A stretch of 64,000 nt of DNA, taken from NCBI RefSeq assembly GCF_003865135.1, contig NZ_BHZC01000001.1, positions 6,386,001 through 6,450,000 on the forward strand, written 5' to 3'. Below, piece after piece: positions 17,622 through 26,569 of the stretch. This DNA is from Streptomyces chrestomyceticus JCM 4735 (lineage in GTDB: Bacteria; Actinomycetota; Actinomycetes; Streptomycetales; Streptomycetaceae). Position numbers and translations under genes: made by a program. Under the pieces are notes generated by a model, which worked only from the letters and a program-made list of their open reading frames with translations, searched no databases and was not told the origin of the DNA. How positions within the stretch are numbered: the first letter of the stretch is position 1; every line of letters starts with the position of its first letter.

Positions 17622-19658
17622 TCAGCCCGTGGCCTTCGCCGGGCACAGGCGCCGCGGCTGCTTGTCGCCGTGCAGCTCGGCGTCCACGCAGCCGCCGGGG
17701 AGGCCGGCGTGCGGTGTGCTACCGAAGTTGGCGGTGACGGTGAGCTTGCCGTTGCCGAACTCCGTACGCTGCACGAGGTTGTCGCCGGTCAGGCGGCGGA
17801 ACGAGGTCAGCTTCTCGGTGGCCGCCGCCTTGTGCAGCGGCGCGAAGTACTTTTGCAGCGCTGCCAGTTCCGGTCCGGACTTCTTGATGGACGGGCCGTC
17901 GAGCACGTAGTTCAGCGGGATGTTGTAGAGCATTGCCAGCAGCGCGCGGTCGGTCTTCTGCTTCGGCAGTTTGTTGTACGACAGCTCCCACCGCTCGGCG
18001 TTGACGAGCGAGCTGTGCAGTGCGGTCTCGTACAGCGGCACCCGGTAGGCCGGGTCGTACATCGCCTTCGCCAGGTCGGCCGGCAGGTCCACCGGCTTGA
18101 AGAACGTCTTGGGGGCGTTCTGCGGGTACCAGTTGCCCCAGGTCTCCTTGTCGCGCTGGAGTTTCCACAGGCCGTCGGCGACCGGGGTGGCCGCCCCGTG
18201 GTTGAAGGCGAGCACCTGGTTGGCCCAGGACTGGGCGCTCTCCGAGCCCAGGACGAGCTTCTTGTCCTGGCCCAGGCGCCGCATCCGGGCCAGCCGGTTC
18301 GCGCGGTCGTCCGCCTTGGTCATCGGGTGGGCGGCGCTGTGGTCGCGGAACTCCTCGCCGGTCGCGTCGACGTCGAGGAAGTAGCTGTCGGCGCCGTTGG
18401 CGGTCATGGCGCGGGTGCGGCCGGCGAGGTAGTGGTGCTCCGGCTCGGCCTGTTCGAAGGCGCGCGAGCTGAGGTAGCAGCCGCGGTCGCCGAAGCCGGT
18501 CTCCGGCTTGCCCTGGGCGTCCCGTACGCAGAAGTCCGGGTAGACCGTGCCGGGCCAGACGGAGGTGGGGGAGTCGGCGGTCTTCGGGTCCTGGCCGTTG
18601 GCGAACGTGTCGTACGGGCCGACGAGGTAGCCCGCCTTCTTCGCCGCCTTGGCGGCCGCGGCGTCCATCGGGTCGGCCCCGGCGTCGTAACCGAGCCACA
18701 TCCGGTCCACGCCCAGCTTCCTGAGCTGCTCGACGCCCCCGGCCTTGCGCGCGTCGCCCCACACGTACGCGTGGAAGGCGCCGAGCAGCCGCCCGTTCGC
18801 CGGGTTCTTGCGGATCTTTTCGCGCAGGCTGCCGAGCTGTCCGTGTTCGGAGAGCCAGGAGCGGTAGTCGGCGCCGGGTGCGACGGGGTTTCCGTCGGTG
18901 AGGGCGAAGGTGACGGTGTAGTCGCGGGTGCCGTCGCCGCCGTTGAAGTCGTGGGTGGTGGAGGTGCGTAGCTGACCGGCGTCGGAGCGGAACTTGAGTG
19001 AGGTGCCTATGTCGGTGGGGGTGAGGTAGCTGACGCCTTGTCCCTTGCCCAGGGAGTAGCCCCACAGCGGCAGTTCGAGCTGGCCGCCGATGTCGATCGC
19101 GTCGCCAGTGAGACCGGCCTTCGCGGAATTCCAGAAGGTGTCCCGTACGGGGATGTCCAGGCCTTCGCCGCGCGGAAGCTGGACGGACGACGCGGCCCGG
19201 TCGGTGCCGGTCACCGGCCAGGTGAGCGAGCCGTCTCGGTCCGCCTTCATGCTGACGCGCAGCCGTCCCTGGTCGGCGCGCGCGGTCACCGTCAGGCCCT
19301 TGTCCGGGTAGCTCCAGCGGGCGCCGCCGTCGGTGCGCCGGACCGGGCCGGGCTTGCCGAGGTCGGTGCCGGACGGGGCGGACAGGGCCAGGCTCCTGCC
19401 GTCCGCCGTACGGGCGTTGACGGCCAGGCTGCCGGTGTCGACGGTGGCCGTACCGCCCCGTACGGGAATGTCGACGTGCCGCCCTTCGACGGTCCCGGCC
19501 ACGGCCTGGCCGCTGCACCCGGAGGCGCCGACGGTGGCCGTGGCCGTCAGCGCGAGGGAGACGGCGAGCACGCGCGGACCGGTGCGGGTGCGGTTGCGGG
19601 GTCGGGTGCCGGGGCGGGGTGCGCCGCCGGTTGGGGCGATCTTGGGATCCATGGACAC
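17622..19658 (-). CDS. lipoprotein glycoside hydrolase (GH101/GH129-like)
   Basis: 678 aa exported protein. A basic N-terminus and hydrophobic stretch (VLAVSLALTATATVGASGC) end in a lipobox with Cys48, so it is probably membrane-anchored outside the cell. The middle resembles bacterial alpha-N-acetylgalactosaminidase-like hydrolases of the GH101/GH129 group: LLGAFHAYVWGDARKAGG, DRMWLGYDAGADP and a probable catalytic acid in ADSYFLDVDATGEEFRDHS. The family assignment is from memory of the pattern and is not certain. The start is GTG or the ATG two codons later; neither has a strong ribosome site. Divergent from the iron-regulated esterase gene. Confidence 0.7.
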   Translation of the reverse strand: MSMDPKIAPTGGAPRPGTRPRNRTRTGPRVLAVSLALTATATVGASGCSGQAVAGTVEGRHVDIPVRGGTATVDTGSLAVNARTADGRSLALSAPSGTDLGKPGPVRRTDGGARWSYPDKGLTVTARADQGRLRVSMKADRDGSLTWPVTGTDRAASSVQLPRGEGLDIPVRDTFWNSAKAGLTGDAIDIGGQLELPLWGYSLGKGQGVSYLTPTDIGTSLKFRSDAGQLRTSTTHDFNGGDGTRDYTVTFALTDGNPVAPGADYRSWLSEHGQLGSLREKIRKNPANGRLLGAFHAYVWGDARKAGGVEQLRKLGVDRMWLGYDAGADPMDAAAAKAAKKAGYLVGPYDTFANGQDPKTADSPTSVWPGTVYPDFCVRDAQGKPETGFGDRGCYLSSRAFEQAEPEHHYLAGRTRAMTANGADSYFLDVDATGEEFRDHSAAHPMTKADDRANRLARMRRLGQDKKLVLGSESAQSWANQVLAFNHGAATPVADGLWKLQRDKETWGNWYPQNAPKTFFKPVDLPADLAKAMYDPAYRVPLYETALHSSLVNAERWELSYNKLPKQKTDRALLAMLYNIPLNYVLDGPSIKKSGPELAALQKYFAPLHKAAATEKLTSFRRLTGDNLVQRTEFGNGKLTVTANFGSTPHAGLPGGCVDAELHGDKQPRRLCPAKATG

Positions 19659-19757
19659 GTGAATAGTGCGCGGGGTTAAGAACTCTCTAAGAGAAGGGCT
19701 CGGGCGGCGGCCTGACCAGCCCTCCCCGTGGGTGTTGTCCCGGCGACCGATATGCGA

Positions 19758-19776
19758 TTAGGTTAGGCTTACCTAA
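19758..19776 (+). promoter_or_regulatory. iron box (DmdR1/IdeR-type operator)
   Basis: TTAGGTTAGGCTTACCTAA is the 19-bp actinobacterial iron box with one departure from the TTAGGTTAGGCTAACCTAA ideal. It lies 97 bp upstream of the enterochelin-esterase-type gene and 100 bp upstream of the divergent lipoprotein gene. It predicts repression by a DtxR-family protein when iron is plentiful. Confidence 0.85.
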
Positions 19777-19872
19777 GTCGAGGTCGGGGCGAGATGCGTA
19801 CGGCTTCGGCCGACGTCGTCTGTGCCCGCGCCGGAGCGCCGGGCGGGAAGCGGGTTGTCGATGGGAGCGTCG

Positions 19873-21429
19873 ATGAAGACATCGGTGGGCACGTCGACGG
19901 GCCCGGTCGGGGCAACCCTGCCGGGCGCCGCGACGGGTACGGCGGCGGGGGCGGTACGGGGGACGGTGCCGGGCGCACCCTCCGGCGTGTGCGGCGGACC
20001 GGCGGCGACGGGGGCGGCGGAAGCCGTACCCGCCGGCCCGCCGCACACGTCGCGCCCGGCACCGGCCGAGATCGTGGACAGCCCGCGGATCGTCGCGCTG
20101 GCCGCCTCCGTCGCGGGCGGACGCGACGCCGCCGTACGCGAGTTCTGGGCCGAGGCCGAGGCGCAGGGCACCCCGCTCGTCGAGCCGATCCCCTGGGACC
20201 CCGAGCACCGGGCCGTCACCTTCCTGTGGCGCGGCACGGACCGGACCCGCCGGGTCCTCCTGCTGGTCAACCGTCTGGTGGACCGCTCGCACCTCGCGGG
20301 CAGCCTGATGCGCCGGATCCACGGCACCGACGTCTGGCACCTCACCTACCGGCTGCCCTCCGACCACCGCGGCTCGTACGTCATCGCGCCCGACACGGGG
20401 CTGGAGGGCGGGCGGGCCCATACGGGGGAGGTGTCCGTGGCGATGCGGGAGGTGTCGGCGCTGCCGTCCGCGCCGGACTCCGAGCCCGCGGACGACTTCC
20501 AGGCCCGGCTGCTCCCGCTGCTCGCCGCCGCCCGGCCCGACCCGCTCAATCCGTACGTCCTGCCGTCCCGTTGGCGCGGTGAGGGCGGCTCGGTCTTCGA
20601 GCTGCCGGACGCCCCGCCGCAGCGGTGGCGGCCATGGGCCTGCGCTGCCGGGCCGGACGGGAGCATGGCCCGGGGCACGGTGGAACGGCACCGGCTGACC
20701 AGTGCCGCCCTCGCCGCCCGCCGCGACGTCTGGACGTACGTACCGCCGGGGCCGCTCCCGGACAGTGGGGCCGACACGCTGGTGCTGCTGGACGGCGACA
20801 TGTGGTTCGGGCGGCTCGGTGTGCAGGACCTCTTCGACCGGCTGATCGCGGACGGCGTGCTGCCGCCGCTGGTCGTGCTGGCGCCGGACGCCGTGGACAA
20901 CGCCACCCGCGCCCGCGAGTTCGGCGGCCGGCAGGCGTACACGAACTTCCTCGCCGCCGAACTGCTGCCCTGGGCGGCGGCGCGGCTGCCGGTGACGTTC
21001 GACCCGTCGCGCACGGTGGTCGCGGGCGAGAGCCTGGGCGGACTCACCGCGCTGTACGCCGGATTCGCGGCACCGCGCCGGTTCGGCAACGTGCTGGCCC
21101 AGTCGCCCGCGCTCTGGTGGCGGCCGGAAGGAGCGGGGCCCGTGAACGGGACGGACGCCGCGGAACGGCCGTCCTGGCTGGCGGAACGGTTCGCCGGGGG
21201 AGGCCGCCGCGAGCTGCGGACCCACCTGCGGACGGGCCGGTACGCGGGGGACGCGCGCACCCGCTCCCGGGAACTGCGCGACACGCTGCGTGTCCTCGGC
21301 CATCCGGTCACGTACAGGGAGTACAACGGCGGTCATGACCACGCCTGCTGGGCGGGCGGACTGGCGGAGGGGCTGGCGGACCTGCTGGGCCGGCCGGACA
21401 CCGACGCCGGAACACCGGGGCCCGCATGA
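19873..21429 (+). CDS. fes: enterochelin esterase-type siderophore hydrolase (Fes-like)
   Basis: 518 aa cytoplasmic alpha/beta hydrolase that would open ferric siderophores to release iron. The N-terminal beta domain typical of Fes is present (WDPEHRAVTFLWRGTDRTRR). The hydrolase domain has the nucleophile elbow AGESLGGL and the catalytic His in NGGHDHACW. The ATG at 19873 is preceded by GGGAGCGTCG; two upstream in-frame Met codons have no ribosome site. The first ~60 residues are Ala/Gly/Thr-rich and probably unstructured. Preceded by an iron box and translationally coupled to the small Arg-rich gene downstream. Confidence 0.88.
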   Translation: MKTSVGTSTGPVGATLPGAATGTAAGAVRGTVPGAPSGVCGGPAATGAAEAVPAGPPHTSRPAPAEIVDSPRIVALAASVAGGRDAAVREFWAEAEAQGTPLVEPIPWDPEHRAVTFLWRGTDRTRRVLLLVNRLVDRSHLAGSLMRRIHGTDVWHLTYRLPSDHRGSYVIAPDTGLEGGRAHTGEVSVAMREVSALPSAPDSEPADDFQARLLPLLAAARPDPLNPYVLPSRWRGEGGSVFELPDAPPQRWRPWACAAGPDGSMARGTVERHRLTSAALAARRDVWTYVPPGPLPDSGADTLVLLDGDMWFGRLGVQDLFDRLIADGVLPPLVVLAPDAVDNATRAREFGGRQAYTNFLAAELLPWAAARLPVTFDPSRTVVAGESLGGLTALYAGFAAPRRFGNVLAQSPALWWRPEGAGPVNGTDAAERPSWLAERFAGGGRRELRTHLRTGRYAGDARTRSRELRDTLRVLGHPVTYREYNGGHDHACWAGGLAEGLADLLGRPDTDAGTPGPA

Positions 21430-21767
21430 AGGCCCGCACGCCGCGCCTCGCGTACTACGTCCTCAAGTCCCGCGCGTACCACGCGATCCTGCGCACGCCC
21501 CGCTTCCGTACGGCCAAGTCGGCGGCCCCGGCAGCTCCGGCGGCCACGGAACGCCATCCGGACCGTCCGAAACGCGGCACGACGGAGCGCCCGAATCGTG
21601 CCACGACGGACCGCGCGCAGCTCGTCACGACGGAGCGCGCGCCCCGGCTCGCACCGGACCGCGCGCAACGGCCGCTCGCGGACCGTCCCCAGCGGCCCGC
21701 CAAGGACCGCCCGCAGCGGTCCGTCCCTGACCGTCCTCACCGGCGTACCAAGGCCCTCGCCGGATGA
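21426..21767 (+). CDS. Arg/Pro-rich small hypothetical protein
   Basis: 113 aa, no recognised family. It begins MKARTPRLAYYVLKSRAYHA and then becomes highly repetitive and basic (TERP, TDRAQ, ADRPQRPAKDRPQR), probably disordered. The start ATG overlaps the stop of the Fes-like gene (ATGA), which argues that it is translated and iron-regulated. Codon bias is like its neighbours. An alternative is spurious read-through of a GC-rich spacer, though the tight overlap makes that less likely. Confidence 0.5.
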   Translation: MKARTPRLAYYVLKSRAYHAILRTPRFRTAKSAAPAAPAATERHPDRPKRGTTERPNRATTDRAQLVTTERAPRLAPDRAQRPLADRPQRPAKDRPQRSVPDRPHRRTKALAG

Positions 21768-21774
21768 CGGACGC

Positions 21775-21809
21775 GGCGCCCCGCCCCACCAGTGCCGGGG
21801 CGGGGCGCC
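21775..21809 (+). terminator. intrinsic terminator-like hairpin
   Basis: A perfect 13-bp stem, GGCGCCCCGCCCC paired with its complement, with a 9-base loop, sits 7 bp after the Arg-rich gene. There is no U tract, as is usual in Streptomyces. Confidence 0.7.
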
Positions 21810-21953
21810 CCTGATACGGACGGGTGGTGGGCGGCGGTCACGGGCCGCCCATCGCCCGCCCCTTGCGCGGTTCCCGCGCCTCCTCGCACGCCACTTCTGT
21901 GACTCCCGCCACGCAGCACCCTCCCGCCCCGCCCGGCTCCTTAAGATCGCCCG

Positions 21954-22739
21954 GTGCCCGCAGACATATCTCTGACGACGACTCTCCTGCTGTGCCTGGC
22001 CGCCCTGGCGGCGGGCTGGATCGACGCCGTCGTGGGCGGCGGCGGTCTGCTGCTCCTGCCGGCCCTGCTCGTCGGCCTTCCGCACACGCCCGCCGCGTAC
22101 GTCCTGGGCACCAACAAGTCCACGGCCGTCGTCGGCACCGCCGCCGCGGCCTGCACCTACGTACGCAAGGCCCCGATCGACCTGCGCACCGCCCTGCGCA
22201 TCGGCCTGGCCGCACTCGGCGGCTCGCTGGGCGGCGCGTTCTTCGCGGCGGGCATCGACAGCGAGGTGCTGCGCCCACTGATCATGGCCGTCCTGGTGGG
22301 CGTCCTGGCGTTCGTCCTGCTCCGCCCGGCCTTCGGCACCGCCCCGCCGCCCTCGGGGCCGGTCACCCGGCGCCGCCTCCTGCTCGCGCTGCTGGTGGCG
22401 GGCCTGGGCATCGGCTTCTACGACGGCCTCATCGGCCCCGGCACCGGCGCCTTCCTCGTCGTCGCGCTGGCCGCGATCCTGCACATGGACCTGGTGACGT
22501 CGTCGGCCACCGCCAAGGTCGTCAACGTGTGCACCAACATCGGCGCCCTGGCCATGTTCGCCTACCAGGGCACGGTCCTGTGGCAACTGGGCGCGCTGCT
22601 CGCGGTGTTCAACTTCGTCGGCGGCACGGTCGGCGCGCGCATGGCCCTGAAGCGGGGGGCCGGGTTCGTGCGCGGGGTGCTGGTCGTGGTCGTCGTGTCG
22701 CTGCTGTGCAAGCTGGCCTTCGACCAGTGGCTGGCCTGA
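21954..22739 (+). CDS. TSUP-family permease (TauE/SafE-like)
   Basis: 261 aa integral membrane protein with about eight hydrophobic segments. The two-repeat TSUP pattern is visible: AGWIDAVVGGGGLLLLPALL near the N-terminus and IGFYDGLIGPGTGAFLVVAL after the midpoint. The conserved LGTNKSTAVVGTAAAA and VTSSATAKVVNVCTNIG loops are also present. The family exports or imports sulfite, sulfonates and related anions. The GTG start at 21954 gives a family-typical N-terminus. No sulfur genes adjoin, so the substrate is unknown. Confidence 0.88.
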   Translation: MPADISLTTTLLLCLAALAAGWIDAVVGGGGLLLLPALLVGLPHTPAAYVLGTNKSTAVVGTAAAACTYVRKAPIDLRTALRIGLAALGGSLGGAFFAAGIDSEVLRPLIMAVLVGVLAFVLLRPAFGTAPPPSGPVTRRRLLLALLVAGLGIGFYDGLIGPGTGAFLVVALAAILHMDLVTSSATAKVVNVCTNIGALAMFAYQGTVLWQLGALLAVFNFVGGTVGARMALKRGAGFVRGVLVVVVVSLLCKLAFDQWLA

Positions 22740-22786
22740 GGGCCCGGCCGGTGACCGGCCCGGGGGCCGGCCGTGGCCGGTCGCCG

Positions 22787-23119
22787 TCAGTTCATGGACT
22801 TCGTCGCGGTGACGGCGGTCAGCAGGACGGCGGAGTCCTGAAGGGCCTTCAGGCCGTGCCGCTCGTGGGGCACCGGCACGACCTGCCCGGCGATCAGGTC
22901 CCGGTCGTCGCTCGTCCCGGTCAGCCGCACCCGCCCGTGCAGCACCTGGAGGCTGGCGGCCGGCGGCGTGACGTGCTCGTCCAGGGCGGCGCCCTCGATG
23001 AGCGCGATCACGGTCTGCCGGAGCGGGCCGTCCTGGAGGAAGAGGTGGGCGCTGCGCCCGTGAGCGGAGGCCCTGGCGTCGTCGAGCTGGCGGCGGGTGA
23101 GCGAGCTGAGGTCGTCCAT
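22787..23119 (-). CDS. small cupin-domain protein
   Basis: 110 aa single cupin. The beta-barrel strands are visible in TVIALIEGAALDEHVTPPAA, LQVLHGRVRLTG and IAGQVVPVPHERHGLKALQD. Several cupin metal-ligand positions (H in DEHV, H in PHERHG) are present. The ATG complement at 23117-23119 follows GAAAGGCCGCG. It converges with the TSUP gene and is divergent from cutA. Enzymatic or sensing role unknown. Confidence 0.8.
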   Translation of the reverse strand: MDDLSSLTRRQLDDARASAHGRSAHLFLQDGPLRQTVIALIEGAALDEHVTPPAASLQVLHGRVRLTGTSDDRDLIAGQVVPVPHERHGLKALQDSAVLLTAVTATKSMN

Positions 23120-23361
23120 GACGCGGCCTTTCGATCGGGGTCCGTCGAGTGTCCACGGTGCCGGGGCCGGCACCGGTGCCGGTACTGGTACCCGTATCAC
23201 CTCCGCCAACCGCGCCAACCGCATCACAGGGCCACCCGGACCATCCTGACGGGTGGCCGGTCGGCTGCCGAATGGCCGGTGGCCGGCGGCCGGGTGATCA
23301 CCGGGGTCCGTACGATGCGAGGAACCTGATCAGCGGCCCAGTGCCCGAAGGAGGCGTCCGG

Positions 23362-23742
23362 ATGCGAGACGAACCGGCGGAACACGACGGGCGGCGGGAA
23401 GCCGCCGCGGCGGCGGACGGCGGCCCGGCCGGCTTCCTGACCGTCATGACGACGACCGACAGCGCCGAGAAGGCGGAGGCGCTGGCGCGCGGCGCGGTGG
23501 AGGCGCGGGTGGCGGCGTGCGCCCAGATCAGCGCGCCCGTCACGTCCGTGTACCGGTGGGAGCAGGCGATCGAGACGGCACAGGAGTGGCAGGTGCTGTT
23601 CAAGACGGCGGCCGCGCGGTACGAGGCACTGGAGACGTACCTCGTCGCGGCGCACGACTACGACACGCCGGAGATCATCGCCACGCCCGTCACACGGGGC
23701 GGGGCCGGTTATCTCGCGTGGGTCGCGGAGGAGACGAGCTGA
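23362..23742 (+). CDS. cutA: CutA1-like divalent cation tolerance protein
   Basis: 126 aa. After a ~22-residue leader the CutA core appears: FLTVMTTTDSAEKAEALARG, AACAQISAPVTSVYRWEQ and EWQVLFKTAAARYEALETY. The YDTPEIIATPVTRGGAGYLAWV signature closes the domain. CutA forms stable trimers and has been linked to copper tolerance. The ATG at 23362 follows GAAGGAGGCGTCCGG. The serine protease gene starts one base after its stop, suggesting one transcript. Confidence 0.9.
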   Translation: MRDEPAEHDGRREAAAAADGGPAGFLTVMTTTDSAEKAEALARGAVEARVAACAQISAPVTSVYRWEQAIETAQEWQVLFKTAAARYEALETYLVAAHDYDTPEIIATPVTRGGAGYLAWVAEETS

Positions 23743-23743
23743 C

Positions 23744-24775
23744 GTGGGACGGCGAGCCGAGGAGGCACGGGGGCCCGGGGCAGGGGGACCCGAGGTAAGG
23801 GGGCCGGCGGGGCGGCGCGGACGCGGGCGGCGGGGCGGGTGGCCGGTCCGCGGCCGGGTGAGCGCCGTCGGTGCCGGGCTCGCGCTGTGCCTCCTCGTGG
23901 CGCCCGCGAGCGGTGCGACCACCGCCGCCGACGAGACCGGTGGCAGCGTCAGCGGCGATGGCGCGGGCGGCTGGACGAGTGAGGCCGCGGCCCGGTACTG
24001 GACGGCCGGGCGGATGGCGGCGGCCGTCCCGGCGGGCTCGGGCAGCGGCAAGAGCGCCGCCGCGCCCGGCGCGCGTGCCACGGCGGGCGCCGCCCGGTCC
24101 GCCCGGCACTTCGACGGCGTGCCCTCCGTCGGCGTGCTGTTCTCCGTGGACAAGGACGCGCGGGCCCACCACTGCACCGCGAGCGTCGTCCGCAGCCCGC
24201 ACCGCAACCTGATCCTGACGGCCGGGCACTGCAAGCCGGGGTCCCGTGCGGCCTTTGTCCCGCAGTATCGTTCCGGCGCCACCGCGCAGCCGTACGGAGT
24301 CTGGGCGGTCGAGCGCGGCTTCACCGACCCGCGGCGCACCGGCGACGGCCCCGGCTCGGACCTGGACTTCGCGTTCGCGACGGTCGCGCCGGACGCCGAG
24401 GGCCGCGCGCTGGAGTCGGTGACCGGCGGCAACATCCTGCTGCGCACCCCCGGTTACACCACGGACGTCACCATCATCGGCTACCCGACCGTCCGCAGCG
24501 ACCCCGCCGACCAGGCCGTACGGTGCGACGTACGGACCAGCCGGCTCACCGGGCAGCGGCAGTTGCGCATGGAGTGCGGCGGGTTCTACGGCGGCACGTC
24601 GGGCGGCCCGTGGCTGAGCCGCTTCGACGAGCGGACGAAGACCGGGTACGTGGTCGGCAACATCGGCGGCCTGAACGGCGGCGGCCCGTCCGGCCCGGAC
24701 GGCCACCGGACGTCCTACAGCCCGTATTACGGCTCGGAGGTCTTCCGGCTCTACGCCCGCGCCGTGTCCCGGTGA
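23744..24775 (+). CDS. secreted trypsin-like serine protease
   Basis: 343 aa. A long basic N-terminus is followed by a hydrophobic export segment (VSAVGAGLALCLLVAPASGA), an Ala/Gly-rich propeptide-like stretch to ~residue 118, and a chymotrypsin-fold domain. The triad is visible as His in LTAGHC, Asp in GSDLDFAFA and Ser in GGTSGGPW. Probably secreted by Sec or Tat and active outside the cell, similar to V8/glutamyl-type proteases of actinobacteria. The GTG start is 2 bases beyond the cutA stop with GAGGAGACGAGC as ribosome site. Confidence 0.88.
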   Translation: MGRRAEEARGPGAGGPEVRGPAGRRGRGRRGGWPVRGRVSAVGAGLALCLLVAPASGATTAADETGGSVSGDGAGGWTSEAAARYWTAGRMAAAVPAGSGSGKSAAAPGARATAGAARSARHFDGVPSVGVLFSVDKDARAHHCTASVVRSPHRNLILTAGHCKPGSRAAFVPQYRSGATAQPYGVWAVERGFTDPRRTGDGPGSDLDFAFATVAPDAEGRALESVTGGNILLRTPGYTTDVTIIGYPTVRSDPADQAVRCDVRTSRLTGQRQLRMECGGFYGGTSGGPWLSRFDERTKTGYVVGNIGGLNGGGPSGPDGHRTSYSPYYGSEVFRLYARAVSR

Positions 24776-24809
24776 CGGGTGCGAAGCGCGGTGCCGTACG
24801 GCTGAGTGA

Positions 24810-25493
24810 CTACCCGGAGTGATCCGCAGGGGACGCGGCCGAGGCCCCCGGCGGGACCGGCCGGGCGTACAGGAAGAGGTGTTCCTCCTCCGCGCCCATG
24901 AGGCCGGTGCCCGGCCGGACCTCGATCTCCTCGACCGCCAGCCCGGCTTGCTCGGCGCGGTGCCGCAAGTCCTGGCGGGTGCACCGAGGTGGCTGATATG
25001 TCCCGTAAAGGCCCTCCACGGGTGTGTCACCAGGGCGTTCGGGAACGCCGACGACGACGGTTCCGTCGCGCCCGGCGAGCGAGGCGAAGCGGGCCAGCGC
25101 CGAGACGAACACCGGCTCGGGAAGGTTCATCAGGCAGAAGAAGCTGACCACGGCATCGAACGTGCCCAGCCCGGTGGCCTGTTCGCCGAGCAGGTCCAGT
25201 TGAAGGAACCGGGCCTGGGGCACGTTGGCGCGCGCCGCCGCCAGCATCGCTTCCGACACGTCGATCCCGGTGACGTCCAGCCCGCCCGCACACAACTGCG
25301 CACAGGTGGGCCGTCCGGTGCCGCAGCCCGCGTCGAGTGCCCGGGCCCCGCGTGGCAGGCGGGTCAGCAGCCGCTCGACGACGGCGATCTGGGAATGCTG
25401 GTGGGCGGGTGCCACTTCGGCATAGCGCGTGGCGACTTGATCGGCCACTCGCGCGGCCTCTCTGCCGTACGGAGTCATTTCCTCTGCTGTCAT
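24810..25493 (-). CDS. class I SAM-dependent methyltransferase, next to the cyclodipeptide cluster
   Basis: 227 aa soluble enzyme. The SAM-binding motif I is ALDAGCGTGRPTCAQL, followed by the acidic loop VTGIDVSEAMLAAARA and motif II-like TFDAVVSFFCLMNLPEP. The ATG at 25493 follows GGGAAAGGCGAACTCC. It is divergent from the cyclodipeptide synthase gene across a 305-bp region that holds a 20-bp palindrome. Tailoring by N- or O-methylation is common in cyclodipeptide pathways, so I infer a pathway enzyme, but position is the only evidence. Confidence 0.75.
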   Translation of the reverse strand: MTAEEMTPYGREAARVADQVATRYAEVAPAHQHSQIAVVERLLTRLPRGARALDAGCGTGRPTCAQLCAGGLDVTGIDVSEAMLAAARANVPQARFLQLDLLGEQATGLGTFDAVVSFFCLMNLPEPVFVSALARFASLAGRDGTVVVGVPERPGDTPVEGLYGTYQPPRCTRQDLRHRAEQAGLAVEEIEVRPGTGLMGAEEEHLFLYARPVPPGASAASPADHSG

Positions 25494-25578
25494 GCGGAGT
25501 TCGCCTTTCCCGATGCGCTTCATTGGCAAGGCTGTCCCGTTTGCCGGGCCCTCAAGCGGAACTCGTCGAAAAGAATGC

Positions 25579-25598
25579 GCACCGGCGCGCGCCGGTGC
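25579..25598. promoter_or_regulatory. 20-bp perfect palindrome in the cyclodipeptide promoter region
   Basis: GCACCGGCGCGCGCCGGTGC is a perfect inverted repeat located 86 bp upstream of the methyltransferase start and 200 bp upstream of the cyclodipeptide synthase start. TTCATTGG occurs on both sides (25519 and 25600). It could be a dimeric operator or an RNA hairpin in the methyltransferase leader. No regulator gene is adjacent. Confidence 0.5.
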
Positions 25599-25798
25599 AT
25601 TCATTGGGCCTGCGCGCCATCCGGGAAACATTCAGGTGGGCTGAATGGGTGAAATGGGCAGGGGTGACGGTCAGCATGCGGCGGCTCCGGGCACTCAGAA
25701 AGTAACGCACTCGGTGGTGCGGGCAGGGCGCGAAGATCCGCGGGGGTGACCGGGCGGCCGCTTTCCCTGTCCCGTTTCCGATAGTCAGGAGGTCGGGT

Positions 25799-26569
25799 AT
25801 GGGTGCGCCGCAGGCTGCGGTAAATTTTCGCACACGTCCACTCACTGACCGGTGTGACCGTATTCGCCGGCGTGGCGATCACGCGTTGATCGGAGTGAGC
25901 ACGAACAACAGCTATTTCAGTGCGCAACGGCTCACCGCGCTGGTGCACTGGGCGCAGGGGCAGTTCCGGGCCGTCGACATCATCTGCGCCGACCTTCACA
26001 TAGACACCGTGCTGACCGCCGAGGGGGCGGCTCCGGAGAGTGTCGGAAAGCGTGCTCGCAGACGCGTCACCGATGTGCGCCGCAGAATCCGCAAAGCCGT
26101 CCAGGCGGCCTCGCCCGACGGTCCGCAGCCCGGTGCCCATCTGTTGTCGGACTTCCAGCACAATGACGCCTACCAGCGTCTGCGGGCGGACATCGACAGG
26201 GCCCTGCGCGAGGACCCGGAATTCGCGGACGCCTGCCACGACATGGTCCGTCTCCATATGCTGGGGCAGCCACAGAAAGCGGGCGGAGCGCATTCCGCCG
26301 CCGACTCCGGGGACGGCGGCCCGGCAGACGGGGCGGAAGCCGGCCGGCTACGGGCCGGGCTGCAGTACCTGTGCGGCGAACTGCCTTTCTTCGTGGACAC
26401 CCCGAGCATTCTCGGTGTTCCCTCGTCGGTTTCCTGCTACCACCTGTTCACGCCCATCCTCGGGCCGCTGTGCATGAGGGAGAACGGCCTGCGGGCCGCG
26501 GACAACCAGGCGTTCCTGGCGGTGACGCCGGACGACACCCCCACGGACGGAGAAAGGGACGTGACGTGA
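25799..26569 (+). CDS. cyclodipeptide synthase (tRNA-dependent), NYH type
   Basis: 256 aa enzyme that joins two amino acids taken from aminoacyl-tRNAs into a diketopiperazine. It aligns by eye with AlbC of Streptomyces noursei along its length: HALIGVSTNNSYFSAQ carries nucleophile Ser34 and Asn37, and LRAGLQYLCGELPFF carries Tyr190 and Glu194. VPSSVSCYHLFTP carries Tyr214-His215, so it belongs to the NYH subfamily. DIDRALREDPEFADACHDMV is also AlbC-like. An acidic loop insertion (~165-182) is the main difference. The ribosome site AGGAGGTCGGGT is strong. First gene of an operon that overlaps the P450 gene by 4 bp. The amino acids used cannot be read confidently. Confidence 0.92.
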   Translation: MGAPQAAVNFRTRPLTDRCDRIRRRGDHALIGVSTNNSYFSAQRLTALVHWAQGQFRAVDIICADLHIDTVLTAEGAAPESVGKRARRRVTDVRRRIRKAVQAASPDGPQPGAHLLSDFQHNDAYQRLRADIDRALREDPEFADACHDMVRLHMLGQPQKAGGAHSAADSGDGGPADGAEAGRLRAGLQYLCGELPFFVDTPSILGVPSSVSCYHLFTPILGPLCMRENGLRAADNQAFLAVTPDDTPTDGERDVT

